Assembly: GCF_024398035.1 (NCBI RefSeq)
Contig: NZ_CP073748.1
Coordinates: 3,029,001-3,093,000 of the forward strand
Origin: Kordiimonas sp. SCSIO 12603
Lineage (GTDB): Bacteria > Pseudomonadota > Alphaproteobacteria > Sphingomonadales > Kordiimonadaceae
Direction of reading: 5' to 3'
Length of the DNA stretch: 64,000 bases
Shown here: one piece after another, positions 29,703 through 39,779 of the stretch
How positions within the stretch are numbered: position 1 is the first letter of the stretch
How the letters are laid out: the number at the start of each line of letters is the position of its first letter
Made by a program: the position numbers and the translations under genes
Notes under the pieces: model-generated
Seen by the model: only the letters and a program-made list of their open reading frames with translations
Told to the model about the DNA's origin: nothing
Database searches by the model: none

Positions 29703-29728
29703 AAAAGCCCCACCGAAGTGAGGCTTTT
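29703..29728 (-). terminator. Intrinsic terminator after ppdK
   Basis: AAAAGCC-CAC / GTG-GGCTTTT stem with one mismatch and a 4-nt loop, with CTTTTTGTTT on the minus strand, just after the ppdK stop. Confidence 0.8.
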
Positions 29729-29747
29729 CAATCATTGCGATAAGGTT

Positions 29748-32408
29748 TTAACCTTTAAGAGCAGCTTGCGCTGCAGCAAGGCGTGCAATCGGCACCCGGA
29801 ACGGTGAGCAAGATACATAATCCAGCCCCACACCGTGGCAGAATTCCACCGATGCAGGGTCGCCGCCATGCTCGCCACAAATACCGAGCTTAAGGTTTTC
29901 TTTGGTTGAACGCCCACGCTCAGCACCAAGTTTTACAAGCTCACCAACACCGTCCTGGTCGATAGACACAAACGGGTCCTGTGCGAAGATATCTTTCTTC
30001 ACATATTCATCAAGGAAACGACCCGCATCATCACGACTGATACCAATAGCTGTCTGTGTAAGGTCATTTGTACCGAAGGAGAAGAAATCAGCAGAGTTTG
30101 CAATCTTCGCCGCCTGAAGTGCCGCGCGCGGCAGCTCAATCATTGTACCAACGAGATAATCAACTGATTTACCTTTTTCAGCGAACACTTCACCAGCCAC
30201 CGCTTCAACACGCTCACGCAGCATCGCCAGTTCTTTCTCCGTCGCCACAAGCGGGATCATAATCTCTGGTACAACAGTTTCTCCTGTATCGCCTTCAACT
30301 TCGATCGCAGCTTCGAAAATAGCCCGTGCCTGCATCTCGTAAATCTCAGGGTATGTGATACCAAGACGGCAACCACGGTGGCCCAGCATTGGGTTAAATT
30401 CATGCAGGTCAGACGCACGGCGCTTAAGGACAGTCGCGTCCACACCCATTGCATCAGCTACGTCCGCAAATTCGTTTTCCTCACGCGGCATGAATTCATG
30501 CAGTGGCGGGTCAAGTAAGCGAATTGTTACTGGCAGACCGTGCATAATCTTGAAGATTTCAACAAAATCACCACGCTGCATCGGCAGCAGCTTCGCAAGC
30601 GCTTCCTTGCGGCCACGCAGGTCTTCCGCAAGGATCATCTGGCGAACAGCAACAATACGCTCCCCTTCAAAGAACATATGCTCTGTGCGGCAAAGGCCAA
30701 TGCCTTCTGCACCAAACTCACGCGCTGTGGAGGTATCATTTGGTGTATCAGCGTTTGTACGAACCTTAAGCGTACGGTGTGCATCTGCCCACGTCATAAG
30801 TTTTGCAAAATCGCCAGAAAGTTCAGGCTGGAGAGTTTTCACTTCACCCACCATCACTTCACCAGAACCACCATCAATCGTGATAATATCGCCAGCTTTA
30901 ATCTCACGGCCCATGCAGGTCATTACACCGGCTTTGCCGTCAATACGGAGCTGACCAGCACCAGATACACAAGCCCGGCCCATACCGCGCGCAACCACAG
31001 CTGCGTGGCTTGTCATGCCGCCCCGTGCAGTAAGAATACCGCGCGCCGCATGCATGCCGTGAATATCTTCCGGTGATGTTTCCACACGGCAAAGGATCAC
31101 ATCCTCACCGTTCTTGGCCATTGCCTCTGCTTCATCACTATCGAACACTACTTTACCAGAAGCAGCGCCCGGGGATGCAGGCAGGCCTCGTGTGTAAATA
31201 TCGCGCGGTGCATCTGGGTCAAGCGTTGGGTGTAGAAGCTGATCAAGAGATGCTGGCTCAACCCGCATCACCGCTGTTTTTTCGTCAATCAGGCCTTCTT
31301 CAACCATTTCGACAGCAATCTTCAGCGCAGCTTTCGCCGTGCGCTTACCGCTGCGAGTTTGAAGCATCCAAAGTTTGCCGCGCTGCACTGTGAACTCAAT
31401 GTCCTGCATATCGCGGTAATGCTTCTCAAGCTTCTCGAACACATCAGCAAGCTGACCGTATACCTCTGGCATACTTTCTTCCATGGAAGGCTTGTCATTA
31501 CCTGCATCAACACGTGCTTTTTTCGTTAGGTTCTGCGGTGTACGGATACCCGCCACAACATCTTCACCCTGCGCGTTAATCAGATACTCACCATAATATT
31601 CGTTTGTGCCGTCTGATGGATCACGGGTGAAAGCAACACCTGTCGCAGATGTTTCACCCATGTTACCAAACACCATTGCCTGCACGTTTACGGCTGTACC
31701 CCATTCCTCAGGGATATTATTGAGCTTGCGGTAAACCTTCGCACGTTCAATGCGCCAGCTGCCGAATACTGCATTAATAGCGCCCCAAAGCTGCTCTTTC
31801 ACATCCTGCGGGAATGGTTTGCCAAGCTCTTCTTCAGTTTTTGCCTTAAACGCAGCCGCAAGTTCTTTCCAGTCGTCTGCATCCAGATCCGTATCCAGAT
31901 CAACGCCTTTTTCTTCCTTGTGGATATCAATCAGTTCTTCAAAGTGATAGTGATCAACACCAAGAACTACATCGGAATACATCTGGATAAAGCGGCGGTA
32001 GCTGTCCCATGCGAAACGTGGGTTTTCACTGTTGGCAGCCAAGCCCTGCACTGTTTCGTCATTCAAGCCGAGGTTGAGAACCGTATCCATCATACCCGGC
32101 ATGGAAACCCGTGCGCCAGACCGAACAGAAACAAGAAGCGGGTTTGAAGCATCGCCAAATTTGGCGCCTACGCTAGCTTCAATTTGTGCGATCGCGGCAT
32201 CAAGCTCACCTTCAAGCTCTGCCGGATAGCTATGACCATTATCATAATAATATGTGCAGACTTCAGTTGTGATGGTAAGGCCAGGAGGAACCGGCAAGCC
32301 GAGAGAGGCCATCTCAGCAAGGTTAGCACCTTTTCCACCTAGTAGATTTTTCATGTCGGCACGGCCTTCCGCCGCACCATCACCGAAGCTATAAACCCAT
32401 TTGGTCAT
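29748..32408 (-). CDS. ppdK: Pyruvate, phosphate dikinase
   Basis: 886 residues, full length. It interconverts pyruvate, ATP and phosphate with phosphoenolpyruvate, AMP and diphosphate. The N-terminal nucleotide-binding part begins with KNLLGGKGANLAEM, the swivelling phosphohistidine domain has GGMTSHAAVVARGMG with the catalytic His, and the C-terminal PEP/pyruvate barrel has GLCRTEHMFF and the CGEHGGDPASVEF motif with the catalytic Cys. The Thr two residues before the His is the usual target of the PDRP regulatory protein, which is not in the window. It could serve gluconeogenesis or glycolysis depending on the cell's other enzymes. Confidence 0.97.
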   Translation of the reverse strand: MTKWVYSFGDGAAEGRADMKNLLGGKGANLAEMASLGLPVPPGLTITTEVCTYYYDNGHSYPAELEGELDAAIAQIEASVGAKFGDASNPLLVSVRSGARVSMPGMMDTVLNLGLNDETVQGLAANSENPRFAWDSYRRFIQMYSDVVLGVDHYHFEELIDIHKEEKGVDLDTDLDADDWKELAAAFKAKTEEELGKPFPQDVKEQLWGAINAVFGSWRIERAKVYRKLNNIPEEWGTAVNVQAMVFGNMGETSATGVAFTRDPSDGTNEYYGEYLINAQGEDVVAGIRTPQNLTKKARVDAGNDKPSMEESMPEVYGQLADVFEKLEKHYRDMQDIEFTVQRGKLWMLQTRSGKRTAKAALKIAVEMVEEGLIDEKTAVMRVEPASLDQLLHPTLDPDAPRDIYTRGLPASPGAASGKVVFDSDEAEAMAKNGEDVILCRVETSPEDIHGMHAARGILTARGGMTSHAAVVARGMGRACVSGAGQLRIDGKAGVMTCMGREIKAGDIITIDGGSGEVMVGEVKTLQPELSGDFAKLMTWADAHRTLKVRTNADTPNDTSTAREFGAEGIGLCRTEHMFFEGERIVAVRQMILAEDLRGRKEALAKLLPMQRGDFVEIFKIMHGLPVTIRLLDPPLHEFMPREENEFADVADAMGVDATVLKRRASDLHEFNPMLGHRGCRLGITYPEIYEMQARAIFEAAIEVEGDTGETVVPEIMIPLVATEKELAMLRERVEAVAGEVFAEKGKSVDYLVGTMIELPRAALQAAKIANSADFFSFGTNDLTQTAIGISRDDAGRFLDEYVKKDIFAQDPFVSIDQDGVGELVKLGAERGRSTKENLKLGICGEHGGDPASVEFCHGVGLDYVSCSPFRVPIARLAAAQAALKG

Positions 32409-32511
32409 TTAAAGCAGTCCTTAGTCGCGTATCCCATTATCCCTTTGGAATACGCCTATAGTACTTTAGGGCCTGCTTATTATTGTGTTCAGACCCCGGT
32501 TTAAAACATAT

Positions 32512-32531
32512 CGCAGAGCCTGAACTCTGCG
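32512..32531 (-). terminator. Possible terminator after glyS
   Basis: CGCAGAG / CTCTGCG perfect 7-bp stem with a 6-nt loop directly past the glyS stop. The tail on the minus strand is only weakly T-rich (ATATGTTTT). Confidence 0.45.
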
Positions 32532-32533
32532 AC

Positions 32534-34591
32534 CTAGCCCTCAATCAGGCCAAAATCAGCAACAGTATTTACTGCTGCACGAATTTCAGTAAGGAGCGCG
32601 AGGCGATTAGCCCGCACATCCGCGTCATCCGCATTTACAATTACCTTATCGAAGAAAGCATCGATCGGCGCTCTAAGTGTAGATAGAGCACTCATAGCTT
32701 TTTCAAAGTCTTCAGCTTCCAGTGCTTCTGAGGCACCCGCTTTCGCGCTTACAAGCGCTTCACCCAGTGCTTTCTCTTCAGCCAGTTCAAACTTTGAAGC
32801 ATCGACGCTCGCATCGAAGGCCTTGCCTTCTTTCTTCTCTTCCGCTTTCAGGATGTTCGCCGCACGCTTATAACCCGCAAGTAGGTTTGTACCGTCATCG
32901 GTTGCAAGGAATGTTGAGAGCGCTGCTACACGGTTCAGGATACGAACAAGATCATCATCACCATCTGCAAACACAGCATCGATTAGATCGTGGCGTACGC
33001 CTTTATCACGCTGCTGTACCTTCAAGCGATCACCAAAGAAGGCGAGAAGATCAGCTGTTACATCCTGAAGTTCGACATTCGAATATGTGCCTGCTGTTGC
33101 TTTGAAAACATCAGTAAGCGGAACGCGCACGCCGTTCTCCGTAATCAAACGGATCACACCAAGAGCAGACCGGCGCAGAGCGAATGGATCTTTGGAACCC
33201 GTTGGTTTCTGGTCAATACCGAAGAAACCAACAAGCGTATCCAGCTTTTCTGCAAGTGCTACAGCAATTGAAACTGGCGCTGACGGGCAAGCGTCAGATG
33301 GGCCTGCAGGTGCATAATGATCACGAATAGCATCGGCTACCGCATCCGTTTCACCTTGCTTCTGCGCATAATAGCGGCCCATAGCGCCCTGTACTTCAGG
33401 GAACTCATAAACCATGTTGGAAACTAGATCTGCTTTCGCAAGCTCAGTTGCTCGTTCAGCTTCTGCTTTATCAGCATCGACAAACTCAGCAAGATAGCCT
33501 GCTAATTTTGTCATGCGCTCAACACGATCAGACACAAGACCAAGGTCTTTGTGGAATACGATCTCTTTAAGGGCTGGCAGGTTATCATCCAGCTTGCGCT
33601 TCAAATCCTGATCCCAGAAGAATTTCGCATCCGCGAGGCGCGCACTTACTACGCGCTGATTACCGTTCGTTACCGCGGAGCCATCATCAGAAGGTTCCAA
33701 GTTCGCAGTGAAGATAAACTTGTTCGCAAGCTTGCCAGTGGCAGGGTCGCGGGTTACGAAATATTTCTGATCCTTCCGCATGGTCAGGATCAACACTTCT
33801 TCCGGCACCTCAAGGAAAGCAGGATCAAATGCGCCAATCATCGGTACAGGCCACTCAACAAGGCCAGCTACTTCAGTGAGCAAACCACGGTCTTCAACAA
33901 GTTCAAGCCCGGCGGCCTGAGCAAGCGTTTGCGCTGTATCATAAATCAGTGTCTCGCGGCGTGTGGCATCAAGCACAACTTTATGCTCAAGAAGCTTGGC
34001 TTTATAATCCGCAAAATCAGAAACCGTAAATTCATCCGGCGCCATAAAGCGGTGACCGCGAGTGGTGTTACCAGCCCGGTAACCTTCAACTTCCAGTTCA
34101 ACCGTCTCGCCGCCAAGCACACAAAGGATACTGTGAAGCGGGCGAACCCACTTAAGGGACCCACTACCCCAGCGCTGAGACTTTGGCCACGGGAAATTAC
34201 GCACGGCGTTTTCAACTGCTTCTGCGATTACTTCCGTTGCAGCACGGCCCGGCTTTTCGATTTTCGCGAAGAAGAAAGTGCCTTTCTTTTCCTCGCGCTC
34301 TTCAAGTTGATCACGGGTTACACCAGCACCGCGCATGAAACCTTCAAGCGCTTTCTCTGGCGCGTCCACACGTGGGCCGCGGCGTTCTTCGCTGATATCC
34401 GGTGTTGCAGCAGGCAGATTTGTTACACTAAGCGCAAGACGGCGCGGTGTTGAATAAGCGTCGGCCACATCAAAGGTCAGGCCAGCTTCCTTAAGCGTGC
34501 TTGTTACTATTTTTTTCAGATCATCAGCAGCTTTGCCTTGCATACGCGCAGGAATTTCTTCTGAAAATAGTTCGATTAGAAGATCAGCCAT
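32534..34591 (-). CDS. glyS: Glycine-tRNA ligase beta subunit
   Basis: 685 residues from the ATG at 34591, chosen because GGGAG lies upstream and MADLLIELFSEEIPARMQ is the usual N-terminus; a longer frame to 34624 would overlap glyQ. The beta subunit of the bacterial tetrameric GlyRS binds tRNA(Gly), and together with GlyQ it makes glycyl-tRNA. It starts 2 bp after glyQ. Its C-terminal DALR-like anticodon-binding region covers roughly 580-685. Confidence 0.96.
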   Translation of the reverse strand: MADLLIELFSEEIPARMQGKAADDLKKIVTSTLKEAGLTFDVADAYSTPRRLALSVTNLPAATPDISEERRGPRVDAPEKALEGFMRGAGVTRDQLEEREEKKGTFFFAKIEKPGRAATEVIAEAVENAVRNFPWPKSQRWGSGSLKWVRPLHSILCVLGGETVELEVEGYRAGNTTRGHRFMAPDEFTVSDFADYKAKLLEHKVVLDATRRETLIYDTAQTLAQAAGLELVEDRGLLTEVAGLVEWPVPMIGAFDPAFLEVPEEVLILTMRKDQKYFVTRDPATGKLANKFIFTANLEPSDDGSAVTNGNQRVVSARLADAKFFWDQDLKRKLDDNLPALKEIVFHKDLGLVSDRVERMTKLAGYLAEFVDADKAEAERATELAKADLVSNMVYEFPEVQGAMGRYYAQKQGETDAVADAIRDHYAPAGPSDACPSAPVSIAVALAEKLDTLVGFFGIDQKPTGSKDPFALRRSALGVIRLITENGVRVPLTDVFKATAGTYSNVELQDVTADLLAFFGDRLKVQQRDKGVRHDLIDAVFADGDDDLVRILNRVAALSTFLATDDGTNLLAGYKRAANILKAEEKKEGKAFDASVDASKFELAEEKALGEALVSAKAGASEALEAEDFEKAMSALSTLRAPIDAFFDKVIVNADDADVRANRLALLTEIRAAVNTVADFGLIEG

Positions 34592-34593
34592 GA

Positions 34594-35478
34594 TTATAGC
34601 TCCCACCCGTTTTTCTTGATCCATGCTTCACAGCAGCCCTTCGCGAGATCACGCACGCGGCCGATATAGGCCTGACGTTCCGTTACCGAGATCACCCCGC
34701 GGGCATCAAGTAGGTTGAAAGTATGGCTTGATTTAATGCACTGCTCATAGGCTGGCAGCGGCAGTTCTGCTTCAATCAGCTTCGCGCATTCATCCTGTGC
34801 GCGCTTGAACTCTTCAAACAGTTTTTCAGTGTTGGCATGTTCAAAGTTATAGGCGGATTGCTCACGCTCATTTTCTTGGTACACGTCGCCGTATGTTACG
34901 CCGGCACCGTTGAAATCAAGATCATAAACATTATCCACGCCCTGCACGAACATGGCCAGACGCTCAAGTCCGTAGGTTAGCTCACCTGAAACCGGCTTAC
35001 ATTCGAAACCACCAACTTGCTGGAAATATGTGTATTGGCTTACTTCCATGCCGTCACACCATACTTCCCAGCCAAGACCCCACGCACCAAGGGTTGGGCT
35101 TTCCCAGTCATCTTCCACAAAACGGATATCATGCAGCTTGGCATCAATCCCGATAGCTTTAAGGCTGCCGAGATAAAGCTCCTGCATATTTTCAGGGGAC
35201 GGCTTAAGGATTACCTGAAACTGGTAATAATGCTGCAAACGCATTGGGTTTTCACCGTAGCGACCATCTGTTGGGCGGCGACAAGGTTGCACATAGGCAG
35301 CTTTCCAGCCCTCAGGGCCCAGTGCGCGCAGCGTGGTTGCAGGGTGGAATGTACCCGCGCCCATTTCCAGATCATATGGCTGAAGGATAACACAGCCCTG
35401 CTTCGCCCAATAATCTTGGAGCGTCAGGATCATTTGCTGGAAAGGCATGCCGCCTTTATTCTGGGATTTATCTGTCAT
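34594..35478 (-). CDS. glyQ: Glycine-tRNA ligase alpha subunit
   Basis: 294 residues. This is the catalytic class II subunit of bacterial-type GlyRS. The motifs [51 protein letters not shown]-like (here [12 protein letters not shown]) and GLERLAMF are all present. It is the first gene of the glyQ-glyS pair and is preceded by a good predicted promoter. Confidence 0.97.
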   Translation of the reverse strand: MTDKSQNKGGMPFQQMILTLQDYWAKQGCVILQPYDLEMGAGTFHPATTLRALGPEGWKAAYVQPCRRPTDGRYGENPMRLQHYYQFQVILKPSPENMQELYLGSLKAIGIDAKLHDIRFVEDDWESPTLGAWGLGWEVWCDGMEVSQYTYFQQVGGFECKPVSGELTYGLERLAMFVQGVDNVYDLDFNGAGVTYGDVYQENEREQSAYNFEHANTEKLFEEFKRAQDECAKLIEAELPLPAYEQCIKSSHTFNLLDARGVISVTERQAYIGRVRDLAKGCCEAWIKKNGWEL

Positions 35479-35525
35479 TTTGGTCGCTTTAAAAAACCGA
35501 ATCTTTACGTAAAATATTGCGGTGC

Positions 35526-35554
35526 AAACTAGCCGCAGGCTAAGGGGTGGTCAA
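35526..35554 (-). promoter_or_regulatory. Predicted sigma-70-type promoter for glyQS
   Basis: On the minus strand, TTGACC (35554-35549), a 17-bp spacer and TAGTTT (35531-35526), about 45 bp upstream of the glyQ ATG. Confidence 0.55.
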
Positions 35555-35613
35555 GGTTGGAAACCAAGGTTTTTTGGTTTCATTTGTTACCGCCTGATCT
35601 CACCTCCGAACAA

Positions 35614-35644
35614 GGGCACATTTCCGGGCACACTTTTGGGCACA
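35614..35644. repeat. Three direct GGGCACA heptamers at a 12-bp period
   Basis: Copies at 35614-35620, 35626-35632 and 35638-35644, exactly 12 bp apart, in the 182-bp gap between glyQ and map. A related GGGCGCA occurs just inside map. No terminator function is evident. Confidence 0.6.
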
Positions 35645-35660
35645 GGAAACGCGCAAAAAC

Positions 35661-36401
35661 CTATTGAGTCACAACAATGGGCGCACCTTTGGTCACAACA
35701 AATGTGTGCTCAAACTGTGCCCCGAAACCACCTTCGGCGAGACGAAGGGTCCAACCATCCGCATCCTCCACATAGTGGCGGCTTTCTGTGGTCAGGAACG
35801 GTTCGATCGTGATCACCTGACCTTCAACAAGCTTCTCTTTATCTCTTGGGTAATAAAGGTTTGGTACTGTTGGTTCTTCGTGAATCCAGCCGCCCACACC
35901 GTGGCCGTTAAGTCCTTCAATTATCTTATAATTATGCTTATAGGCTTCTTTCTGAACCGCCTTACCAACCACATTTACAGGCTGTCCGGCACGCGCCGCG
36001 AACATCGCCTTCCGCTGTGCATCTTTGGTAACATCCAGAAGCTTTTGAAGATCTGGTGAGATTTTACCAATGGCAAAACTCTCGCCAGTATCCGCGAAAA
36101 CACCATCTTTTTCTGCGGAAACATCAATGTTTACTAGCTGCCCTTCAACAAGCGGCTGATCCCCCGGAATACCGTGCGCCACCGCATCATGAACGGAAAT
36201 ACATGTCTGTCCCGGAAAATTATACGCAAGAATTGGTGCCGAACGCGCACCCCGTTCGGCGAACATTTTTTCTGCAATCGCATCAAGTTCCAAAGGTGTA
36301 ACACCTGGGCGCACAGCTTCACCCATCACCGTTCTTACATCTCTGCAGATCGCACCAATCTCTTTTAATTTTTCGAGCGCTTCCGGCCCATCGATGATCA
36401 T
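35661..36401 (-). CDS. map: Methionine aminopeptidase, type I
   Basis: 246 residues, type I length. It removes the N-terminal Met from new proteins. The metal ligands can be placed in NIDVSAEKDGVFADTG (two Asp), NGHGVGGWIHEEP (His and the following Glu region) and TIEPFL with a late Glu; the substrate His is in ISVHDAVAHGIPG. It is a single gene, leftward, upstream of glyQ. Confidence 0.95.
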   Translation of the reverse strand: MIIDGPEALEKLKEIGAICRDVRTVMGEAVRPGVTPLELDAIAEKMFAERGARSAPILAYNFPGQTCISVHDAVAHGIPGDQPLVEGQLVNIDVSAEKDGVFADTGESFAIGKISPDLQKLLDVTKDAQRKAMFAARAGQPVNVVGKAVQKEAYKHNYKIIEGLNGHGVGGWIHEEPTVPNLYYPRDKEKLVEGQVITIEPFLTTESRHYVEDADGWTLRLAEGGFGAQFEHTFVVTKGAPIVVTQ

Positions 36402-36422
36402 AAAACTATCTCAATCAAATAC

Positions 36423-36746
36423 TTACAGTTCACCACGCTCGCGAATACGCTCATGGTGCTGGATAACTTCCCTGATAATGAAGTTCAAAAACTTCTCACT
36501 GAACTCTGGGTCAAGGTTGGCGGATTTCGCCAAATCACGTAGACGCTCCACCTGCAACTTTTCCCGGCTCGGATCAGCAGGCGGCAGGTCATGCTCACGC
36601 TTATAAAACCCAACAGCCTTCGTAATCTTGAAACGTTCAGCCAACATAAACACAAGAGATGCATCAATATTATCGATGCTTTCTCTATATTCCCGCAGTT
36701 GCTGTTTTTGCTCTTCCGTTATTTCTTTTTTTGCTTCACCTGACAC
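36423..36746 (-). CDS. Chorismate mutase, AroQ type
   Basis: 107 residues from a GTG at 36746, chosen because GGAGGA lies just upstream; a TTG five codons earlier overlaps that ribosome-binding site. The all-helical AroQ pattern is clear: LREYRESIDNIDASLVFMLAERFKITKAVGFYK, then PSREKLQVERLRDLAK and FLNFIIREVIQHHERI. It rearranges chorismate to prephenate on the way to Phe and Tyr. It is a free-standing mutase without a dehydratase or dehydrogenase fusion. It is 21 bp upstream of map and downstream of the S49 peptidase in the same direction. Confidence 0.88.
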   Translation of the reverse strand: MSGEAKKEITEEQKQQLREYRESIDNIDASLVFMLAERFKITKAVGFYKREHDLPPADPSREKLQVERLRDLAKSANLDPEFSEKFLNFIIREVIQHHERIRERGEL

Positions 36747-36767
36747 AGGCTTCCTCCACAATACTCT

Positions 36768-37643
36768 TTACAGCCCGAACCTATTCCAGAACATGCGCTC
36801 TTCAATCGCCGAAAGCATCCCCTTCGGCATATCGTGAAGCACCCCCAAATCTGTATCCTCACCACCACCAAGGCCTAAAAGAGACCCAAGGCGTGGCTTT
36901 CTATCACTTAGTACACGCAGTCTTACTTCTTTCCCGAACCGGGAATGTAGAACCGAACGCACATCGCCAATGCCGTCAATCAGCCCAAGTTTGACAGCTT
37001 CAGCGCCAGTGAATACATCACCAGAAAACAGTTTACCGCGTAATCCCTTAAGACGTTTACCGCGCCTGTCACGAACAAGTTTCTTAAACTGCTCATGAAT
37101 TTCATGCTGGATTTCCTTCAGGCGCGTAACGTCTTCTTCTTTTTCCTCCTGAAACGCATCAAGCATAGCTTTACTCTCGCCGGAGGTATGTAGCCTGCGC
37201 TCCACTCCCAGCTTTTTCATAGCCTCTGTGAAACCAAACCCGCTGGAAATCACACCGATACTGCCGACAATAGAGCTTTCATTAGCGTATATCTCATCGC
37301 CCGCTAGTGCGATCATATAGCCGCCAGACGCTGCTACATCTTCAGCAAATGCCAGCACAGGCACATGCTTTTCATCTGCCAAATCGCGAATGCGTTTATT
37401 GATAAGAGAAGACTGAACAGGAGAACCGCCAGGTGAATTAATAAGAAGCGCAACCGCAGACACACCATTGATAGCAAAGGCCTGTTCAATCTGCCTTGCG
37501 GCAGAGGCCATACTAATGCCTTGCTTGAAACGACCACCGGGACCGATAACGCCGTACAGCCTTAAAACAGCTACAACTGGCGGCGGATCGCCAAAGATCG
37601 CACGGCGTAGTGAATATAGAATTTTACCTAGCTTTTTGAGCAT
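36768..37643 (-). CDS. S49-family peptidase (SppA-like)
   Basis: 291 residues, the short form of the signal-peptide-peptidase A family. The LINSPGGSPVQSSLINKRI segment carries the general-base lysine region, and VAASGGYMIALAGDEIYANESSIVGSIGV holds the nucleophilic Ser. There is no convincing N-terminal membrane helix, unlike E. coli SppA, so it may be soluble or peripheral. It is in line with the chorismate mutase and map genes. Confidence 0.87.
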   Translation of the reverse strand: MLKKLGKILYSLRRAIFGDPPPVVAVLRLYGVIGPGGRFKQGISMASAARQIEQAFAINGVSAVALLINSPGGSPVQSSLINKRIRDLADEKHVPVLAFAEDVAASGGYMIALAGDEIYANESSIVGSIGVISSGFGFTEAMKKLGVERRLHTSGESKAMLDAFQEEKEEDVTRLKEIQHEIHEQFKKLVRDRRGKRLKGLRGKLFSGDVFTGAEAVKLGLIDGIGDVRSVLHSRFGKEVRLRVLSDRKPRLGSLLGLGGGEDTDLGVLHDMPKGMLSAIEERMFWNRFGL

Positions 37644-37694
37644 TAACGGCGCCTTAAAAGAAAATTCCCCACTTGCTTACCTGTTTTCAGGCGT

Positions 37695-38489
37695 TCACGC
37701 AAAATCTTTCAACTCAAGCTGCTTTCCATCCCATAAAACTGCTTTGGCCTCTGGCGTATAGCGTTCAACCTCACCATGGAGTGGGATACCTGGCAAAATA
37801 GTTGCTGCACCCCGCACCCCTTTGCGCCCCTGAATGATAACACGCTTAGCATGCACCCCAACGCGCGGCCAAAGAGGCATAATCTTCAATTCGCCAACTC
37901 TGCGGTGTAGATGCGCAATAATTTCATCAACCCTATCAGCACGGTAAACAATAGAAATTGTGCCCTTCACCTTGGCTTTATATACACAGAACCGCATCCA
38001 GTCCTTAAGCGTGGTGCCTAAATCCATGTGCGCGAGCCCTTTATTTTCAGAAGGTGGCCTGATGCCGTGACCCTCTGCAAGGTACGGCGGGTTGACCATC
38101 ACATGGTCATATTGCCCTTCTTCATCGCTTAGGTCGGTAATACATGCTTTGTGAATTTGTACGTTTTCTTCCAATCCATTGAAGACAACGTTGCGGCGCG
38201 CGTATGAGATCATTTCATCTTCACGTTCAACACCATTCACATAAACCCCAGACACACGACGCGCCAAACAAATAGCAGCACCGCCTGTACCCACTCCGCC
38301 CTCAAGAATACGTTGTCCAGCTTTGGCTGGCACAGATGCTGCGAGCATCACAGTATCCATTGAAATGCGGTATCCGGAAGCAGGTTGAATAAGACGAACA
38401 TTACCGCCGAGGAAATCATCTATTGTTTCCCCTTCTTCAGGCATAGTCTCGGCAAATTGTTTAGCAACGATATCTGACAGTTTTTCCAC
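37695..38489 (-). CDS. tRNA1(Val) A37 N6-methyltransferase-like protein
   Basis: 264 residues. A class I SAM-dependent methyltransferase with ILEGGVGTGGAAICLA as the SAM-binding motif I (about 62-77) and MVNPPYLAEG as the NPPY motif of N6-adenine or glutamine methyltransferases. The arrangement fits the TrmN6/YfiC group that methylates A37 of tRNA1(Val), but other N6-adenine targets are possible. It is divergent from the polyprenyl synthase gene, a pairing often seen in alphaproteobacteria. Confidence 0.82.
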   Translation of the reverse strand: MEKLSDIVAKQFAETMPEEGETIDDFLGGNVRLIQPASGYRISMDTVMLAASVPAKAGQRILEGGVGTGGAAICLARRVSGVYVNGVEREDEMISYARRNVVFNGLEENVQIHKACITDLSDEEGQYDHVMVNPPYLAEGHGIRPPSENKGLAHMDLGTTLKDWMRFCVYKAKVKGTISIVYRADRVDEIIAHLHRRVGELKIMPLWPRVGVHAKRVIIQGRKGVRGAATILPGIPLHGEVERYTPEAKAVLWDGKQLELKDFA

Positions 38490-38666
38490 AAATTTTCCGC
38501 GAAATTTGAAACTTTGTATTTATTCAATAAATTGTAATCAATTTTATCACGGGATCAATCAAGGTGGTAACCTTTCTTTTACCGCGATAACCTTGCGTTA
38601 ATGGTGAAGCAGCTATATGTTCGCCGCAACAAAAATCTATCGAAGTATAGGCATAACGGTAACATC

Positions 38667-39701
38667 ATGGCTAGTAACAACGTTGTATCTCTGGAAGATC
38701 ACCAAAATGCGGACAAAACAGTAACCGCAATCGAGAAAATGCAAAGCCTCGTGGCTGATCAGATGCAGCTCGTGAATGATACCATCCTTAAGCGGATGGA
38801 CAGCCCCGTTGCCCTTATCCCTGAGCTTGCAGGTCACCTGATCAACTCTGGTGGCAAACGCTTACGTCCTATGCTTACACTTGCTTCTTCAAAACTGCTC
38901 GCTTACGAAGGCAAAAAACAGATTGGTCTTGCTACGGCTGTTGAATTTATTCACACAGCTACACTACTTCACGATGACGTTGTAGACGAAAGCAAATTGC
39001 GCCGTGGTAAAAAACCAGCCAACCTTATTTGGGGCAACCAAGCCACCGTGCTTGTTGGCGATTTCCTGTTCAGCCGTGCGTTTGAGTTGATGGTTGAAAG
39101 CGATAGTTTGCGAGTTCTTCAAATTCTATCCAACACCTCTGCCGTTATCACTGAGGGTGAAGTACTACAGTTAACTGTCGCGAACGACCTTTCAACAACG
39201 GAAGAAACATACCTTCAGGTTATCACCGCTAAAACAGCAGTACTTTTTGCAGCTGCTTGTGAGGTTGCTGGTGTTATCTCTGAAGAACATGGTGAAGAGG
39301 CTGAAAAGGCACTTGAAGCATACGGCAAGTATCTAGGCATTGCCTTCCAGCTCGTAGATGATGCACTTGATTACAACGCCAAACGCGCAACGCTTGGTAA
39401 GGAAATTGGTGACGATTTCCGCGAAGGCAAGATTACATTGCCTGTTATTCTTGCATATCGTCGTGGTTCGGATGAAGAACGTGAATTCTGGAAACGCACC
39501 ATCCAAAAGCTAAAACAAGAGGATGGTGATCTAGAGCATGCTCTAGAACTTCTAACACAGCACGGTACTATCAACGATACTATTGAGAGAGCCCGCCATT
39601 ATGGCGCTATGGCAAAGGATGCACTTGCAATTTTCAAAGATAGTGAAGCAAAAAATTGCATGCTCGGCATTGTAGATTTCTGTATCGAACGCGCTTATTA
39701 G
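38667..39701 (+). CDS. ispB: Polyprenyl diphosphate synthase (long-chain, IspB-like)
   Basis: 344 residues from the ATG at 38667; the frame is open from 38601, but the extra residues look unlike a conserved N-terminus and the ribosome-binding site is weak for either. The two aspartate-rich motifs of trans-prenyl synthases are present: DDVVDE (about 103-108) and DDALDY, with the RRGKKPANLIWGNQATVLVGD segment between. It makes the side chain of ubiquinone; chain length (C40 or C50) cannot be decided here. Confidence 0.91.
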   Translation: MASNNVVSLEDHQNADKTVTAIEKMQSLVADQMQLVNDTILKRMDSPVALIPELAGHLINSGGKRLRPMLTLASSKLLAYEGKKQIGLATAVEFIHTATLLHDDVVDESKLRRGKKPANLIWGNQATVLVGDFLFSRAFELMVESDSLRVLQILSNTSAVITEGEVLQLTVANDLSTTEETYLQVITAKTAVLFAAACEVAGVISEEHGEEAEKALEAYGKYLGIAFQLVDDALDYNAKRATLGKEIGDDFREGKITLPVILAYRRGSDEEREFWKRTIQKLKQEDGDLEHALELLTQHGTINDTIERARHYGAMAKDALAIFKDSEAKNCMLGIVDFCIERAY

Positions 39702-39779
39702 TCGCACCTGTATAGTTAAAGTAGAATTACTCTTCAACATTTGCTAAGTTTTGCACTTGCTGATTTGGGGAAGAGTATA

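Noticed and set aside
29654-29731. Longer start for the second PAS_5 gene
   Set aside because: It would translate through the ppdK terminator, and the added residues do not align with the paralogue.
33551-34453. 300-residue open frame opposite glyS
   Set aside because: Antisense shadow of a well-supported glyS; no motif or independent ribosome-binding site.
35560-35581. GAAACCA-type hairpin between glyQ and map as a terminator
   Set aside because: The stem is only 8 bp and lacks a T tract on either strand.
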